DNA of 64,000 bases from Woeseiaceae bacterium (GTDB lineage Bacteria; Pseudomonadota; Gammaproteobacteria; Steroidobacterales; Woeseiaceae), in the NCBI GenBank assembly GCA_013043165.1, contig JABDOQ010000021.1, forward strand, positions 33,644 through 97,643, read 5' to 3'. The notes beneath the pieces are model-generated. The model was not told where the DNA came from and searched no databases. It was given only the letters and a program-made list of their open reading frames with translations. Shown here in pieces: positions 26,888 to 35,860 of this stretch (positions are counted from its first letter, which is position 1; each line of letters opens with the position of its first letter). The translations under genes and the position numbers were made by a program.

Positions 26888-29118
26888 GCGTGTTCCCTCC
26901 TCTTGTCTGCGCGTCCGGGAGCTTTCGCAATAATCAGCTCACGCGCTGCATCGTTGACCGGCAACCTGATGCTGATCATCGCCCCACCGTCCTTGCGATT
27001 CTTCGCACGAATCGAACCTACGTGTTCTTCGACCAGCTTCTTCACGATTGCCAATCCCAGACCGGTTCCCTTGGGCTTCGTCGTTACATAGGGATCAAAG
27101 ATCTGATTGACGGAACTCATATTAAAGCCGGGGCCGTTGTCCTCGACCGTGACCTGGATAATCTTGACATCATCGATCTCCGCAGCACTGACATGGACAT
27201 CAATTCGTCCGTCGCTTCTACCTTCGAGCGCTTCAATCGCATTGCGAATCAGGTTGTGCAGCATTTGCCGCACGCGCCCCATATCGGCCTCGAGCAATGG
27301 CATTGTCGGATCGGTAGTAAGAACGATATCGACACCGCTCTTCTGGGCGCGATACAGGTCGACAATCTCATGCACGAGCTTGTCGATATCGAACAGGGAA
27401 AAATCCATGTCGGGCGCGCGGGCGTAATCGCTGAACGCATTAACCATCTCTTTCATCGCCTCGACCTGCTGCACGATTGTATGCGTAGCCCGATCGAGTA
27501 CCTGCGCGTCTTCTTCGGGCAACGTATGCAGATACTTGCGACGCATCCGTTCTGCCGACAGTTGAATGGGGGTCAGCGGATTCTTGATTTCATGCGCGAG
27601 GCGCCGGGCGACTTCGCCCCAGGCCGCGTCTCGCTGCGCCTGCAGCAAAGCCGTGATGTCATCAAATACGATGACGTAGCCAGCCGCGTGATTCTCGTCG
27701 CCGGGCAAAGTCGTACAGGCGCAGGTCAGGACGCGCCGGCCGACCTCGCCTCGCAATACGATCTGCTCACGCCACTCGGTCTCGCCCACATCCAGGTGAA
27801 CGCAGGCAACGTCCACAAACTGCTCGAGCAGCGGATTGTCCTTTGCAACCGCAGTCAACGATTCTCCGGCACGGCTCTCGAGGTCAACGCCCAGGATCGA
27901 GCCGGAAGCCTGGTTGGCCGTGCGAATCGTCAGGTCCGACTCCAGCGCAAGGACACCCGTGGAAAGACGCGCAAGAATGACCTCCAGGTTGGTGCGCTCG
28001 GCCTCGACCAACGCCTGGCTCAGACTTGCCTCTCGTCGCGCTGTGGCCAGCCGCTGCGTCATGTCGTTGAACGAGCTGATCAGGAAACCGATCTCGTCGC
28101 GCGTCGGCGTAGGCAGTCGGGTATCGAAGTCGCCCATGGCCACGGCGCGCGTTCCGGCCACCAGGTCCTGGATGGGAGCAACCAGCCGGCGCGACAAAAC
28201 AAACGCGCCGTAAATGGCGGCAAGCAAGCTCAACAGCAGCACGAATGCCAGCGTCAGAGACAACAGAGCCTTGAGGTCTTCCCGGAAAAACAACAGTTGC
28301 TGGTATTCCTGGTAGGACCTCTCGACGCTGTTGATCATGCGCCCGAGTCGTTCGGTAACCGGGTAGTGCGCCTGCACAACTCGAACCTGCTGCGGGCCGC
28401 CGCCCTGGTGCATGAAAACAACCGCGGTGCGAATCTCTACGCTGCCCGCTCCATACGACTCAAGACTGACGAAAGGCCGGTCCTGCTGCATCTGAACCAC
28501 GACCTCTTCGGGCAGCGGTTTCGGAAGGCTTGCCATGGAACTGTCGGAACTCGTCGCGAGCACAGTGTTGTTTTGACCGTACAGAGTCATCTCACTGGCG
28601 CCGGTCTCGCGTCGCAACGTGCTGAGTTCGAAAATAATTTGCCGGTCGTTGATCCGGGACAGTCGTCTCGCCACCTGCTGCGTCGCGAAGACGTTTTGAC
28701 GCTTCTGCATTTCGAGCGCGGCACGGCTCAGTGTCAGGGCGTTGTCGAGCCCCTCTTCAACCTGCACGTTAAACCAGCTATCGATGCCGCGATTAATAAA
28801 CTGCATGGAAAAGTAGAAGACCACGATCAGTGGCAGTACCGCGAGGCCAACGAACATGCCAACCATCCGTGCTTTGAGTTTCGCACCGGGCACATTCTGC
28901 CGGTAGTCGCGAAACAACCGCGTGAGGTTGCCAATGAGCAAAGCGATAAGCAGAATGCCGGCCGCAATATTGATTGCAAGAATGACGTCCTGCAGCCGAT
29001 CAAAATCATCAGATTTCTGCACAGTTTGTGTCAGCAGGAAAAGCGCAGCGAGCGCGAGGCCAACGCCAGCCGCAGCCACCAGGAAATATAAAACTCGTTT
29101 CAACGTTCGAGCAACCAT
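26884..29118 (-). CDS. ntrY: NtrY-type sensor histidine kinase
   Basis: 744 residues, inner membrane. The N-terminal part has about three helices ('[19 protein letters not shown]', '[13 protein letters not shown]', '[18 protein letters not shown]'), a periplasmic sensor region, and another helix ('[20 protein letters not shown]'). These are followed by HAMP ('[21 protein letters not shown]'), a PAS domain, HisKA with the phosphoacceptor His in '[13 protein letters not shown]', and HATPase_c ('[10 protein letters not shown]', 'DNGPGF', '[12 protein letters not shown]'). It phosphorylates NtrX. Known roles of NtrYX are nitrogen, redox and envelope control. It lies downstream of DUF4390 with an 18-bp overlap. 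Confidence 0.95.
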   Translation of the reverse strand: MVARTLKRVLYFLVAAAGVGLALAALFLLTQTVQKSDDFDRLQDVILAINIAAGILLIALLIGNLTRLFRDYRQNVPGAKLKARMVGMFVGLAVLPLIVVFYFSMQFINRGIDSWFNVQVEEGLDNALTLSRAALEMQKRQNVFATQQVARRLSRINDRQIIFELSTLRRETGASEMTLYGQNNTVLATSSDSSMASLPKPLPEEVVVQMQQDRPFVSLESYGAGSVEIRTAVVFMHQGGGPQQVRVVQAHYPVTERLGRMINSVERSYQEYQQLLFFREDLKALLSLTLAFVLLLSLLAAIYGAFVLSRRLVAPIQDLVAGTRAVAMGDFDTRLPTPTRDEIGFLISSFNDMTQRLATARREASLSQALVEAERTNLEVILARLSTGVLALESDLTIRTANQASGSILGVDLESRAGESLTAVAKDNPLLEQFVDVACVHLDVGETEWREQIVLRGEVGRRVLTCACTTLPGDENHAAGYVIVFDDITALLQAQRDAAWGEVARRLAHEIKNPLTPIQLSAERMRRKYLHTLPEEDAQVLDRATHTIVQQVEAMKEMVNAFSDYARAPDMDFSLFDIDKLVHEIVDLYRAQKSGVDIVLTTDPTMPLLEADMGRVRQMLHNLIRNAIEALEGRSDGRIDVHVSAAEIDDVKIIQVTVEDNGPGFNMSSVNQIFDPYVTTKPKGTGLGLAIVKKLVEEHVGSIRAKNRKDGGAMISIRLPVNDAARELIIAKAPGRADKRREHA

Positions 29119-29702
29119 TCAAACCATTCACTTTGTAGCTGCCACTCCCCGCGCCAGAAAAACAGCAGGCGCAGAGTCGCCGGGTATTGTTCGGTATTGA
29201 GCATCGCGCGCAGGCGGATACGGTATTCACGATTGGCATCGAGCAGCGCATCATCGATTATCGGCAGTCCCTGTACACGACCCAGGCTGTTCAGCGCCGA
29301 GTAAAGTGTTGCGAAAGAGTCCTGTTCCCCGCTGTTCAGGTTTTTGACGATGTATCGCTCTCTGAGCGGTCTGTACTCGAGTTCGTAACGCACGGCGAGC
29401 TCTGCCACATCGGCGTCGGGCAACCAGCGTCGCGGACGGATAACCTGCAGCTGCAGCTCGATTGTCAGCGTGACGCCGCTCTCGAGTGCGGCAAGGGCCT
29501 CGCTGCTCAGCACCAGCTGCAGTCGCGCATCAAGCGTGTGCACGCCGGCGAGAACCTCGGTTCTCGCTGATCGAACCTCGAAGTAGCCCTCGCGTTCGAC
29601 ATTGTCCTGGGCCAGTCCCGACCCGATCGCAAGCACGGCAAGGATCAGGAGCACTGCGTACATCATGCTTTTCTGGCGGGGTGATGGGGGGGACGTCAGC
29701 AT
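29100..29702 (-). CDS. DUF4390 domain exported protein
   Basis: 200 residues from the ATG at 29702; further Met residues closer to the signal sequence are alternatives. A signal peptide ('[18 protein letters not shown]') is followed by a beta-rich DUF4390 domain ('[20 protein letters not shown] ... [20 protein letters not shown] ... [20 protein letters not shown]'). This gene habitually lies between rsmB and ntrY in Gammaproteobacteria and Betaproteobacteria. A role in signal input to the periplasmic domain of NtrY is plausible but unproven. Confidence 0.88.
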   Translation of the reverse strand: MLTSPPSPRQKSMMYAVLLILAVLAIGSGLAQDNVEREGYFEVRSARTEVLAGVHTLDARLQLVLSSEALAALESGVTLTIELQLQVIRPRRWLPDADVAELAVRYELEYRPLRERYIVKNLNSGEQDSFATLYSALNSLGRVQGLPIIDDALLDANREYRIRLRAMLNTEQYPATLRLLFFWRGEWQLQSEWFEWLLER

Positions 29703-29710
29703 CGCTTTTT

Positions 29711-31036
29711 TCAGGAAATCCTCTTTTCGAGGCACGCGTAGTAGAAACCGTCTAGTCCCGCCGTTCCCGGCAGGACCTGGTAGCCGCAGGCTCGCCTCCG
29801 CATTAGATCGCGGATGTTGTTATTTGGCAACACGTCATCTTCCGTCGCATCGTCGTGGCCAGACAGGAACCGCATGACAACGGCTTCATTCTCGGCCGCC
29901 AGCGTCGAACAGGTCGCGTACAGCAGCCGACCGCCGGGCGCCAACAGGGCCCAAAGCGCGTCAAGAAGTACGCTTTGCAGCTCGCTCAGCCCATCGATAT
30001 CACTGGCCCTGCGCAGCAGCTTGATATCGGGATGTCGCCGAATCACGCCCGTCGCCGAACACGGTGCATCGAGCAGAATGCCGTCAAAGGGCACGCCGTC
30101 CCACCACTCTCCTGTTTTGGATGCATCGGCAGCGATTATGGTTGCGCCTCGACCGATTCGGCCGAGGTTTTCATTGATACTCTCGATGCGGGAGGCGTCA
30201 CGGTCCACGGCCGTCAGCGTAATATCATCCCCGCCAAGCTCGAGCAGGTGAGCGGTCTTGCCTCCGGGCGCTGCGCAGGCATCGAGAATACGTCCGCGCG
30301 TATTGGTTAGTAGCCAGCGCGCCGCAATCTGCGCAGCCGCATCCTGCACTGAAACGTCGCCCCCGGCAAAACCCGGCAACTCATCGACGAGGCACGGCTC
30401 CGACAATCGCAGCGCATCCGGTGCGGCCGCCAGCTGTTCTGACGAAATGCCGGCCTCGCTCAATCGCTGCCGGTAGGCGGCAACCCCGACTCTCGATGAA
30501 TTTACTCGCAGCCACATCGGCGCCCGTTCGTTGTTTGCGGCAAGTATCGCCTCCCAGTCATCGGGCCAGTCGCGCTCTAAGGCATCGATCAGCCACTGCG
30601 GATGGTTGCAGCGCGCCTCTGCACCCTTCGGGGCGACGGCCGCAATATCTTCGCGCTGAAAGCGGCGCAGGCACGCGTTGATCAGGCCCGCAAGTTTCGG
30701 GCGCCGCAGCAGTCTCGCCGCTTCGACCGTTTGCGAAACCGCCGCGTGATCGGGAATCCGCGTATCGGTGAGCTGAAACAGGCCGAGGGCAAGCAGTGCG
30801 TTCACCACGCTGTCTTTTCGTTTCAGCGGTCGGTCCAGCAGCTGTGTGATCCAGGCCTGCAGCGCCCAATGATGCCGCAGCACTCCGAAGCACAGCATTC
30901 GCAGCAACGCACGATCGTTGGCGCTCACCCGTTTTTCGTTCGTAGCGATCGCCGCATCGAGCGACTGGCCTTTTGACAGCACCGCGTCGACAGTCTCTGC
31001 GGCAACTGCCCGCACTTTCGCCCCCGCGCCTGCCAC
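29711..31036 (-). CDS. rsmB: 16S rRNA (cytosine-967-C5)-methyltransferase
   Basis: 441 residues. An N-terminal NusB-like RNA-binding domain ('NDRALLRMLCFGVLRHHWALQ', 'INACLRRFQRE') precedes a SAM-dependent methyltransferase domain. In the latter, 'DACAAPGGKTAHLLEL' binds SAM, and two Cys act in catalysis and product release ('LDAPCSATGVIRRHPDIK' and 'LYATCSTLAAENE'). It methylates C967 of 16S rRNA. It begins one base after the fmt stop, in the conserved def-fmt-rsmB order. Confidence 0.96.
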   Translation of the reverse strand: MAGAGAKVRAVAAETVDAVLSKGQSLDAAIATNEKRVSANDRALLRMLCFGVLRHHWALQAWITQLLDRPLKRKDSVVNALLALGLFQLTDTRIPDHAAVSQTVEAARLLRRPKLAGLINACLRRFQREDIAAVAPKGAEARCNHPQWLIDALERDWPDDWEAILAANNERAPMWLRVNSSRVGVAAYRQRLSEAGISSEQLAAAPDALRLSEPCLVDELPGFAGGDVSVQDAAAQIAARWLLTNTRGRILDACAAPGGKTAHLLELGGDDITLTAVDRDASRIESINENLGRIGRGATIIAADASKTGEWWDGVPFDGILLDAPCSATGVIRRHPDIKLLRRASDIDGLSELQSVLLDALWALLAPGGRLLYATCSTLAAENEAVVMRFLSGHDDATEDDVLPNNNIRDLMRRRACGYQVLPGTAGLDGFYYACLEKRIS

Positions 31037-31037
31037 T

Positions 31038-31973
31038 TTAACTCAGCTCTCGACCAGCAAGGTCGAGCTGGTTGGCAAACTCGCGAGCGTGCACGCGCCG
31101 TTTGCCGGGCAGCTGCAGTTCGAGCAGGCGCAGTCCTCCCGCAGCACACGCGACGTCGACGCCTTCGGGACCGCTTGCGACAACCGTACCGGGTCTGGCG
31201 TCGATATCTGCAGCGCAAACGGCGCGCCAGCATTTCACCCTTAATGAATTGTCCACGAAAAAGAATGCGCCCGGGACCGGGTTATAGGCGCGGACGCGGC
31301 GCTCCAAATCATCGGCATTCTGTGACCAGTCAAGGCGTGCGTCCCGCGTGTGAATCTTGCCGGCGTAAGTTGCCTTCGATTCGTCCTGCGGAATCGCAGC
31401 GATCTTTTTTTCCAGGATGTCTCCGAGCTTCGCTACCAGTAATTCACCGCCGAGGTTTGCGAGTCGATCATGCAGCTCGCCGGCTGTCTCATCGGCTGTA
31501 ATGTCGAGCGCAGCCGCGGCCAGCAGCGGACCACAGTCGAGACCGGCGGTCATGGACATCAGGCTTATGCCGGATGTTTGGTCGCCGGCCAGGATCGCCG
31601 CCTGTATCGGCGCAGCGCCGCGCCAGCGTGGCAACAGGGACGCATGCACATTGAGGCACCCCATCACGGGGATATCGAGTACGTTCTGCGGCAGTATGAG
31701 TCCGTACGCGGCAACGATCATGACATCGGGCTCGAGCGCCTGCAGTTCGGCGACGATTCCTTCGTCACGCAAGGTGGCAGGTTGCATGACCGGTATGCCC
31801 CGTTCCGTTGCGAAGCGCTTCACCGGGCTCGCGGTCATGCGCTTGCCGCGCCCGGCCGGACGGTCCGGCTGAGTGAGAACCGCAACGGGTACGAAACCGG
31901 CTTCGGCAAGCGCCGACAACGAAGCAAGCGCGAACTCCGGCGTTCCGGCGAATATCACCCTGGGATCTTTCAT
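31038..31973 (-). CDS. fmt: Methionyl-tRNA formyltransferase
   Basis: 311 residues. Formylates Met-tRNAfMet using 10-formyl-tetrahydrofolate. The N-terminal hydrolase-like domain shows 'RVIFAGTPEFALASLSAL', the folate-site 'VAAYGLILPQNVLDIP' and the catalytic Asn/His region 'LNVHASLLPRWRGAAPIQ'. A C-terminal OB-fold tRNA-binding domain follows ('RRVRAYNPVPGAFF'). It lies between def (36 bp upstream) and rsmB (adjacent). Confidence 0.97.
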   Translation of the reverse strand: MKDPRVIFAGTPEFALASLSALAEAGFVPVAVLTQPDRPAGRGKRMTASPVKRFATERGIPVMQPATLRDEGIVAELQALEPDVMIVAAYGLILPQNVLDIPVMGCLNVHASLLPRWRGAAPIQAAILAGDQTSGISLMSMTAGLDCGPLLAAAALDITADETAGELHDRLANLGGELLVAKLGDILEKKIAAIPQDESKATYAGKIHTRDARLDWSQNADDLERRVRAYNPVPGAFFFVDNSLRVKCWRAVCAADIDARPGTVVASGPEGVDVACAAGGLRLLELQLPGKRRVHAREFANQLDLAGRELS

Positions 31974-32009
31974 GACGACAGCGCTGGTCGCGACTCTCCG
32001 GTCGATCGC

Positions 32010-32528
32010 TTACATGACAACCGCGGCGGACTGATGGCGGCGTTCTTTTTGCAGCTTCCTGCGAATCCGTTGTCGCTTTGCTTCGGACAGGTAATCGACG
32101 AACAGCTTGCCGTCGAGATGATCGATTTCGTGCTGGATGCAGACCGCAAGCAGTCCTTCGGCCTCCATTTCCTGCGCGACGCCGTCCCGGTCCAGGAATC
32201 GAACCCGAATATGTTCGGCGCGTTCGACCTCCTCGTAGTAACCGGGGACGGAGAGGCAGCCTTCGTCGCTGACGATCACGCCGTCCTTTTCCAGGATTTC
32301 GGGATTAATCAATGCAATGGGTTCGGACTTGTCGGCCGAAACGTCCACAATCAGCAGGCGCTTGTGCACATTCACCTGCGTTGCCGCCAGTCCAATACCT
32401 GGCGCGGCATACATCGTCTCGAACATGTCGCGGATTAACGCGCGCAGCCGGTCGTCAACCGCCGAAACCGGGGTCGCTTTCGTCCTGAGCCTCGGGTCAG
32501 GGAATTCCAAAATCGTCAGCTTTGCCAT
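32010..32528 (-). CDS. def: Peptide deformylase
   Basis: 172 residues. Removes the formyl group from nascent proteins. All three motifs are present: 'GIGLAATQ' (44-51), 'EGCLSVPG' with metal ligand Cys91, and 'QHEIDHLDG' with metal ligands His133 and His137 and catalytic Glu134. AGGA precedes the ATG. First gene of the def-fmt-rsmB-DUF4390-ntrYX run. It is divergent from the LysM lipoprotein across a 280-bp AT-rich region that must hold both promoters. Confidence 0.97.
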   Translation of the reverse strand: MAKLTILEFPDPRLRTKATPVSAVDDRLRALIRDMFETMYAAPGIGLAATQVNVHKRLLIVDVSADKSEPIALINPEILEKDGVIVSDEGCLSVPGYYEEVERAEHIRVRFLDRDGVAQEMEAEGLLAVCIQHEIDHLDGKLFVDYLSEAKRQRIRRKLQKERRHQSAAVVM

Positions 32529-32809
32529 AATTTCCTGAAAGCTATTCTTGCGGCCGAATGTGCAAAATCAAGCTGTTCAAACATAATGAATCCAGCCATA
32601 TTTCGCGTGAAGGTCTACAAAAACGACCTAAATGTTTGACTTTATTGAATAAGATGTCGGACAATGCCGCCTGAAAAACACCCTTCCGGACCGCATTTGG
32701 GGCCGGAAATGTGACGTAATTAGCAGCCTGAGCTTGATCGGACCGACATAGTATACCAATGCCTGGAAAGCACGGGCCTAAACCAATTTGTACGGAGCAC
32801 CCGCGAATT
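32529..32809. promoter_or_regulatory. Divergent def / lysM-dprA promoter region
   Basis: 281 bp without a credible gene and clearly more AT-rich than its surroundings. On the minus side TTCACG and CATTAT are spaced 17 bp ahead of def. On the plus side there are TATACC/TAGTAT elements about 55-60 nt before the LysM start. Both are weak matches and I assign neither firmly. A GGCCGGAA/TTCCGGAC imperfect inverted repeat lies at about 32683-32709. Confidence 0.4.
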
Positions 32810-34006
32810 ATGTCTCTCAGCAAGATTTGCCTGAATAATTGCTACCGGCTGACCCTTGTCACGCTGGCCGTAACCCTCGCCGGATGCTCTTTAAATCCGT
32901 TTTCCAAAGACGATGCACCGCGCGCTAATGTGCCGGTCGCAAGCTCGTCGCAGTCATCGGGCAGCGCAACATCGCTTGAGCCGTCGCAGAACTCGATGGC
33001 GGCGAAGCCGGCTTATAACGCGCCAGCCCTGACGCGTATTGAAGGGCCAGTGCCACTGGCGGAAGGCCATCCCAACGAGTATGTCGTCAAAGTTGGCGAT
33101 ACGCTTTGGGATATCGCCGCGACGTTCCTCAAGGATCCATGGTTCTGGCCTGAGATCTGGTACGTCAACCCCGACATTCAAAACCCTCACCTCATTTATC
33201 CGGGCGATGTGATTGGTCTCGTCTATATCGACGGTCAGCCGCGCATCACCAATGTGCGTGGATCGGCCTATCGGCTGTCGCCACAGGCACGTGTAACGCC
33301 ATTGAGCCAGTCGGTCAACAGCATTCCTTACGAAGCTGTTGCGGCTTTCCTGAGCTCAGGTGTGATTCTCGAGAAAGATCAGGCTGACGCCCTGCCGTAT
33401 TTACTCGAAACAAGGGGTGAACACCTGGTCGCGGCCGCAGGCAATGAGATTTACGTTCGCGGCATCAAGGACGCCATGCCTGGCACTCGATTCAACGTCG
33501 TGCATATCGGCGACGCTCTGCGGGATCCGGATGACAACCGCCTGATCGGATACCAGGGGCTCCTGGTTGGCGACGGTACGCTTCGTCGTGGTGGCGATCC
33601 TGCTACCGTTGCATTGACCGACACTGTCCGGGAAGCTTTGAAGGGCGACCGCCTTTTGCCCGAATCGGTCGACCTTCCGCTCAACTTTTTCCCGCGGTCA
33701 CCGGATACGCTCGTTGACGGACGAATTATTTCAGTCGTCGGTGGCGTGACGCAGATTGGTCAGTACCAGGTCATAGTCATCAATCGTGGCGCAAATGACG
33801 GGCTGTCGGTCGGCGATGTGCTCTCGGTGTTCCAAAGCGGTGAGGTTGTCAAAGATCGAATCAAGGGCGGCAGCGTCAGGCTTCCGGATGAAGACGCGGG
33901 CACGGTAATGATATTCAAGGTTTACGATCGCATCAGCTACGGGCTCGTGATGGAAGCGACACAAACCATCCATGTGCTTGACGCCGTGCGCAACCCGATT
34001 CGTTAA
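32810..34006 (+). CDS. LysM-domain lipoprotein
   Basis: 398 residues from the ATG at 32810; the frame is open upstream but only this start gives a lipoprotein signal ('LVTLAVTLAGCSLNP'). After an acidic/Ser-rich linker a LysM domain spans about residues 80-130 ('YVVKVGDTLWDIAATFLKDPWFWPEIWYVNPDIQNPHLIYPGDVI'-like pattern), which binds peptidoglycan. The remaining about 260 residues form the conserved C-terminal part found in this dprA-linked family. Probably an envelope protein involved in wall maintenance. A rho-independent terminator follows 22 bp after the stop. Confidence 0.92.
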   Translation: MSLSKICLNNCYRLTLVTLAVTLAGCSLNPFSKDDAPRANVPVASSSQSSGSATSLEPSQNSMAAKPAYNAPALTRIEGPVPLAEGHPNEYVVKVGDTLWDIAATFLKDPWFWPEIWYVNPDIQNPHLIYPGDVIGLVYIDGQPRITNVRGSAYRLSPQARVTPLSQSVNSIPYEAVAAFLSSGVILEKDQADALPYLLETRGEHLVAAAGNEIYVRGIKDAMPGTRFNVVHIGDALRDPDDNRLIGYQGLLVGDGTLRRGGDPATVALTDTVREALKGDRLLPESVDLPLNFFPRSPDTLVDGRIISVVGGVTQIGQYQVIVINRGANDGLSVGDVLSVFQSGEVVKDRIKGGSVRLPDEDAGTVMIFKVYDRISYGLVMEATQTIHVLDAVRNPIR

Positions 34007-34028
34007 TATCGCAAAAGATTTGAGAAGA

Positions 34029-34055
34029 CGGCGCCTTGATGGCGCCGTTTTTTTT
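34029..34055 (+). terminator. Rho-independent terminator after LysM gene
   Basis: Stem CGGCGCC/GGCGCCG with a 5-nt loop (TTGAT) followed by eight T residues. It separates the LysM gene from dprA, so dprA must have its own promoter in the 95 bp that follow or rely on read-through. Confidence 0.92.
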
Positions 34056-34149
34056 GCGGTCTAATTACCGTTATTGCTGCCAATTATGTGCGCCTGCCAG
34101 CGAGCTTTTGACGGTATCATTGCTGCAATGCCCGCCCTCGGATTCGGCA

Positions 34150-35250
34150 ATGGATCGATTAAGCCGCGCATGGCTGATTCTCGCGCATGCGCATCTACGC
34201 GTTACGGAACTCCAGGCGCTGCTGTCCGGCTTCGGCGACGTTGAGACTATCGCCGCGCAGGGGCGAGGCGACCTCGAGAATGCCGGCCTGTGCGAAGAAA
34301 AAAGCTCAGCCATTGCGTCGCCGGATCAAGAAAGTCTCTCCCGTGCTCTCAGATGGCTGGATCACGACTCGCATCATCTGGTCACGTTCGGACACGACAG
34401 CTATCCCGAACTGCTGACGCAAATTCCGGGCCGGCCACTCCTTTTATATGTCAACGGCGACGTCGAGGCATTGCACCTGCCGTCACTCGCCATCATTGGT
34501 AGCCGCAACCCGACGCGCGGAGGATTGCGTAATTCGGTTGAGTTTGCCCGATACCTCGCCCGGCAGGGCTTGTCGATTGTCAGCGGCCTTGCCGAAGGCA
34601 TCGACACGGCGGCGCACCGTGGAGCGCTCGATGTCGCCGGCAAGACGGTCGCATTTCTCGGTCACGGTATCGATCGCATCTACCCGGCGGCAAACAGGGA
34701 CCTCGCGCATGCCATCTCGGCCGCCGGCGCGCTGGTCACGGAGTACCCGCTCGGCGCGCGGCCGTTGCCGTGGCATTTTCCGGAACGCAATCGACTGATC
34801 AGTGGCGTGAGTCTCGGTACGCTGGTTGTCGAGGCCGCCCGCCGCAGTGGCTCGTTGATTACGGCACGGCTGGCTGCGGAACAGGGCCGCGAGGTATTCG
34901 CCCTGCCTGGCTCTATCCATAATCCGCTGGCGCGAGGGTGCCATGTACTCATAAGACAGGGCGCAAAACTTGTCGAAACGGCGAGCGACATCATGAACGA
35001 GCTCGCACCACTGACCGGGCACATGCTGCAAAACACAATGGAATCAACACGCTCGGAAACCCCGGCACTGAATTCCGACAATGACTACGATGAGCTGCGC
35101 ACAATTCTCAGCCATGACCCGATAACGATCAATGAGCTGGAAAGCCAATCCGGTTTGACGATCGACCAGCTTTCCTCCATGCTTCTGATCCTGGAGCTCC
35201 ATGGAGAAGTGGAGTCTTTGTCCGGTGGACGATACGCCTTATCACGTTGA
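34150..35250 (+). CDS. dprA: DNA-processing protein DprA
   Basis: 366 residues from the ATG at 34150 ('MDRLSRAWLILAHAHLRV'); the longer reading frame upstream overlaps the terminator and is rejected. DprA protects incoming single-stranded DNA during natural transformation and loads RecA. A SAM-like N-terminal domain precedes the Rossmann-like core with 'LAIIGSRNPTRGG', 'SGLAEGIDTAAHRGAL', 'LGHGIDRIYPAANRDL', 'FPERNRLISGVS' and 'SGSLITARLAAEQGREVFALPG'. A C-terminal winged-helix-like DML1 domain closes the chain. Possible sign of competence, though other competence genes are not in the window. Confidence 0.96.
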   Translation: MDRLSRAWLILAHAHLRVTELQALLSGFGDVETIAAQGRGDLENAGLCEEKSSAIASPDQESLSRALRWLDHDSHHLVTFGHDSYPELLTQIPGRPLLLYVNGDVEALHLPSLAIIGSRNPTRGGLRNSVEFARYLARQGLSIVSGLAEGIDTAAHRGALDVAGKTVAFLGHGIDRIYPAANRDLAHAISAAGALVTEYPLGARPLPWHFPERNRLISGVSLGTLVVEAARRSGSLITARLAAEQGREVFALPGSIHNPLARGCHVLIRQGAKLVETASDIMNELAPLTGHMLQNTMESTRSETPALNSDNDYDELRTILSHDPITINELESQSGLTIDQLSSMLLILELHGEVESLSGGRYALSR

Positions 35251-35289
35251 GCATTTAGTCAAAAGACAGCGCAAGGAGCCGCTCCAGGC

Positions 35290-35766
35290 ATGAAAGAAAA
35301 CGTACTCGATGTGCTCATGTACCTGTTCGAAACGTACGTCGACACCGAAGAAGAACCCGAACCCGACCAGAATGAACTACGCGCCGAGCTGTCACGTGCC
35401 GGATTCGGTGACAGTGAAATCGAGCGCGCACTGCAGTGGCTGGACGGCCTGACGGATCAACAGCAAAGCCTCGACTACGGCGGCCAGACCGGTTCAGGCA
35501 TGCGCATCTACAACGACTTCGAACATGAAAGGCTGGATTCGTCCTGTCGCGGGTATATGACCTATCTTGAGCAGATCGGCATTCTATCGCCACCACAGCG
35601 CGAGATACTGGTAGATCGACTGCTGGCGCTGGAATCTGCGGATATAGACGTCGAACAGATCAAGTGGGTGGTACTCATGGTGCTATTCAGCCAACCCGGA
35701 CAGGAGCTGGCCTATGCTCGCATGGAAGACCTGGTATTCGACGAAAGTTCGGGCCTGATCCACTAG
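35290..35766 (+). CDS. smg: DUF494 family protein Smg
   Basis: 158 residues. Matches Smg/DUF494 from end to end: 'MKENVLDVLMYLFETYVD', 'ELSRAGFGDSEIERALQWL', 'RIYNDFEHERLDSSCRGYM', 'EQIGILSPPQREILVDRLLAL'. The family is conserved between dprA and topA in Beta- and Gammaproteobacteria; its molecular role is unknown. It lies 39 bp after dprA and is followed by a terminator. Confidence 0.95.
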   Translation: MKENVLDVLMYLFETYVDTEEEPEPDQNELRAELSRAGFGDSEIERALQWLDGLTDQQQSLDYGGQTGSGMRIYNDFEHERLDSSCRGYMTYLEQIGILSPPQREILVDRLLALESADIDVEQIKWVVLMVLFSQPGQELAYARMEDLVFDESSGLIH

Positions 35767-35812
35767 TCCAGGCATGCGACAACTTGACACGTAGCAAACA
35801 AGCCTGTAATTG

Positions 35813-35838
35813 AACCGCGGCACCGTCCGCGGTTTTTT
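35813..35838 (+). terminator. Rho-independent terminator after smg
   Basis: Stem AACCGCGG/CCGCGGTT with a 6-nt loop followed by a T run. Located 46 bp after the smg stop and 22 bp before the topA ATG. Confidence 0.85.
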
Positions 35839-35860
35839 CATTTGGGACACCAAACACACG

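Noticed and set aside
26890..29091. A 733-codon plus-strand open frame
   Set aside because: It is exactly antisense to ntrY, which has all kinase motifs. The frame is open because of codon bias; its His/Gln/Arg-rich translation matches no family.
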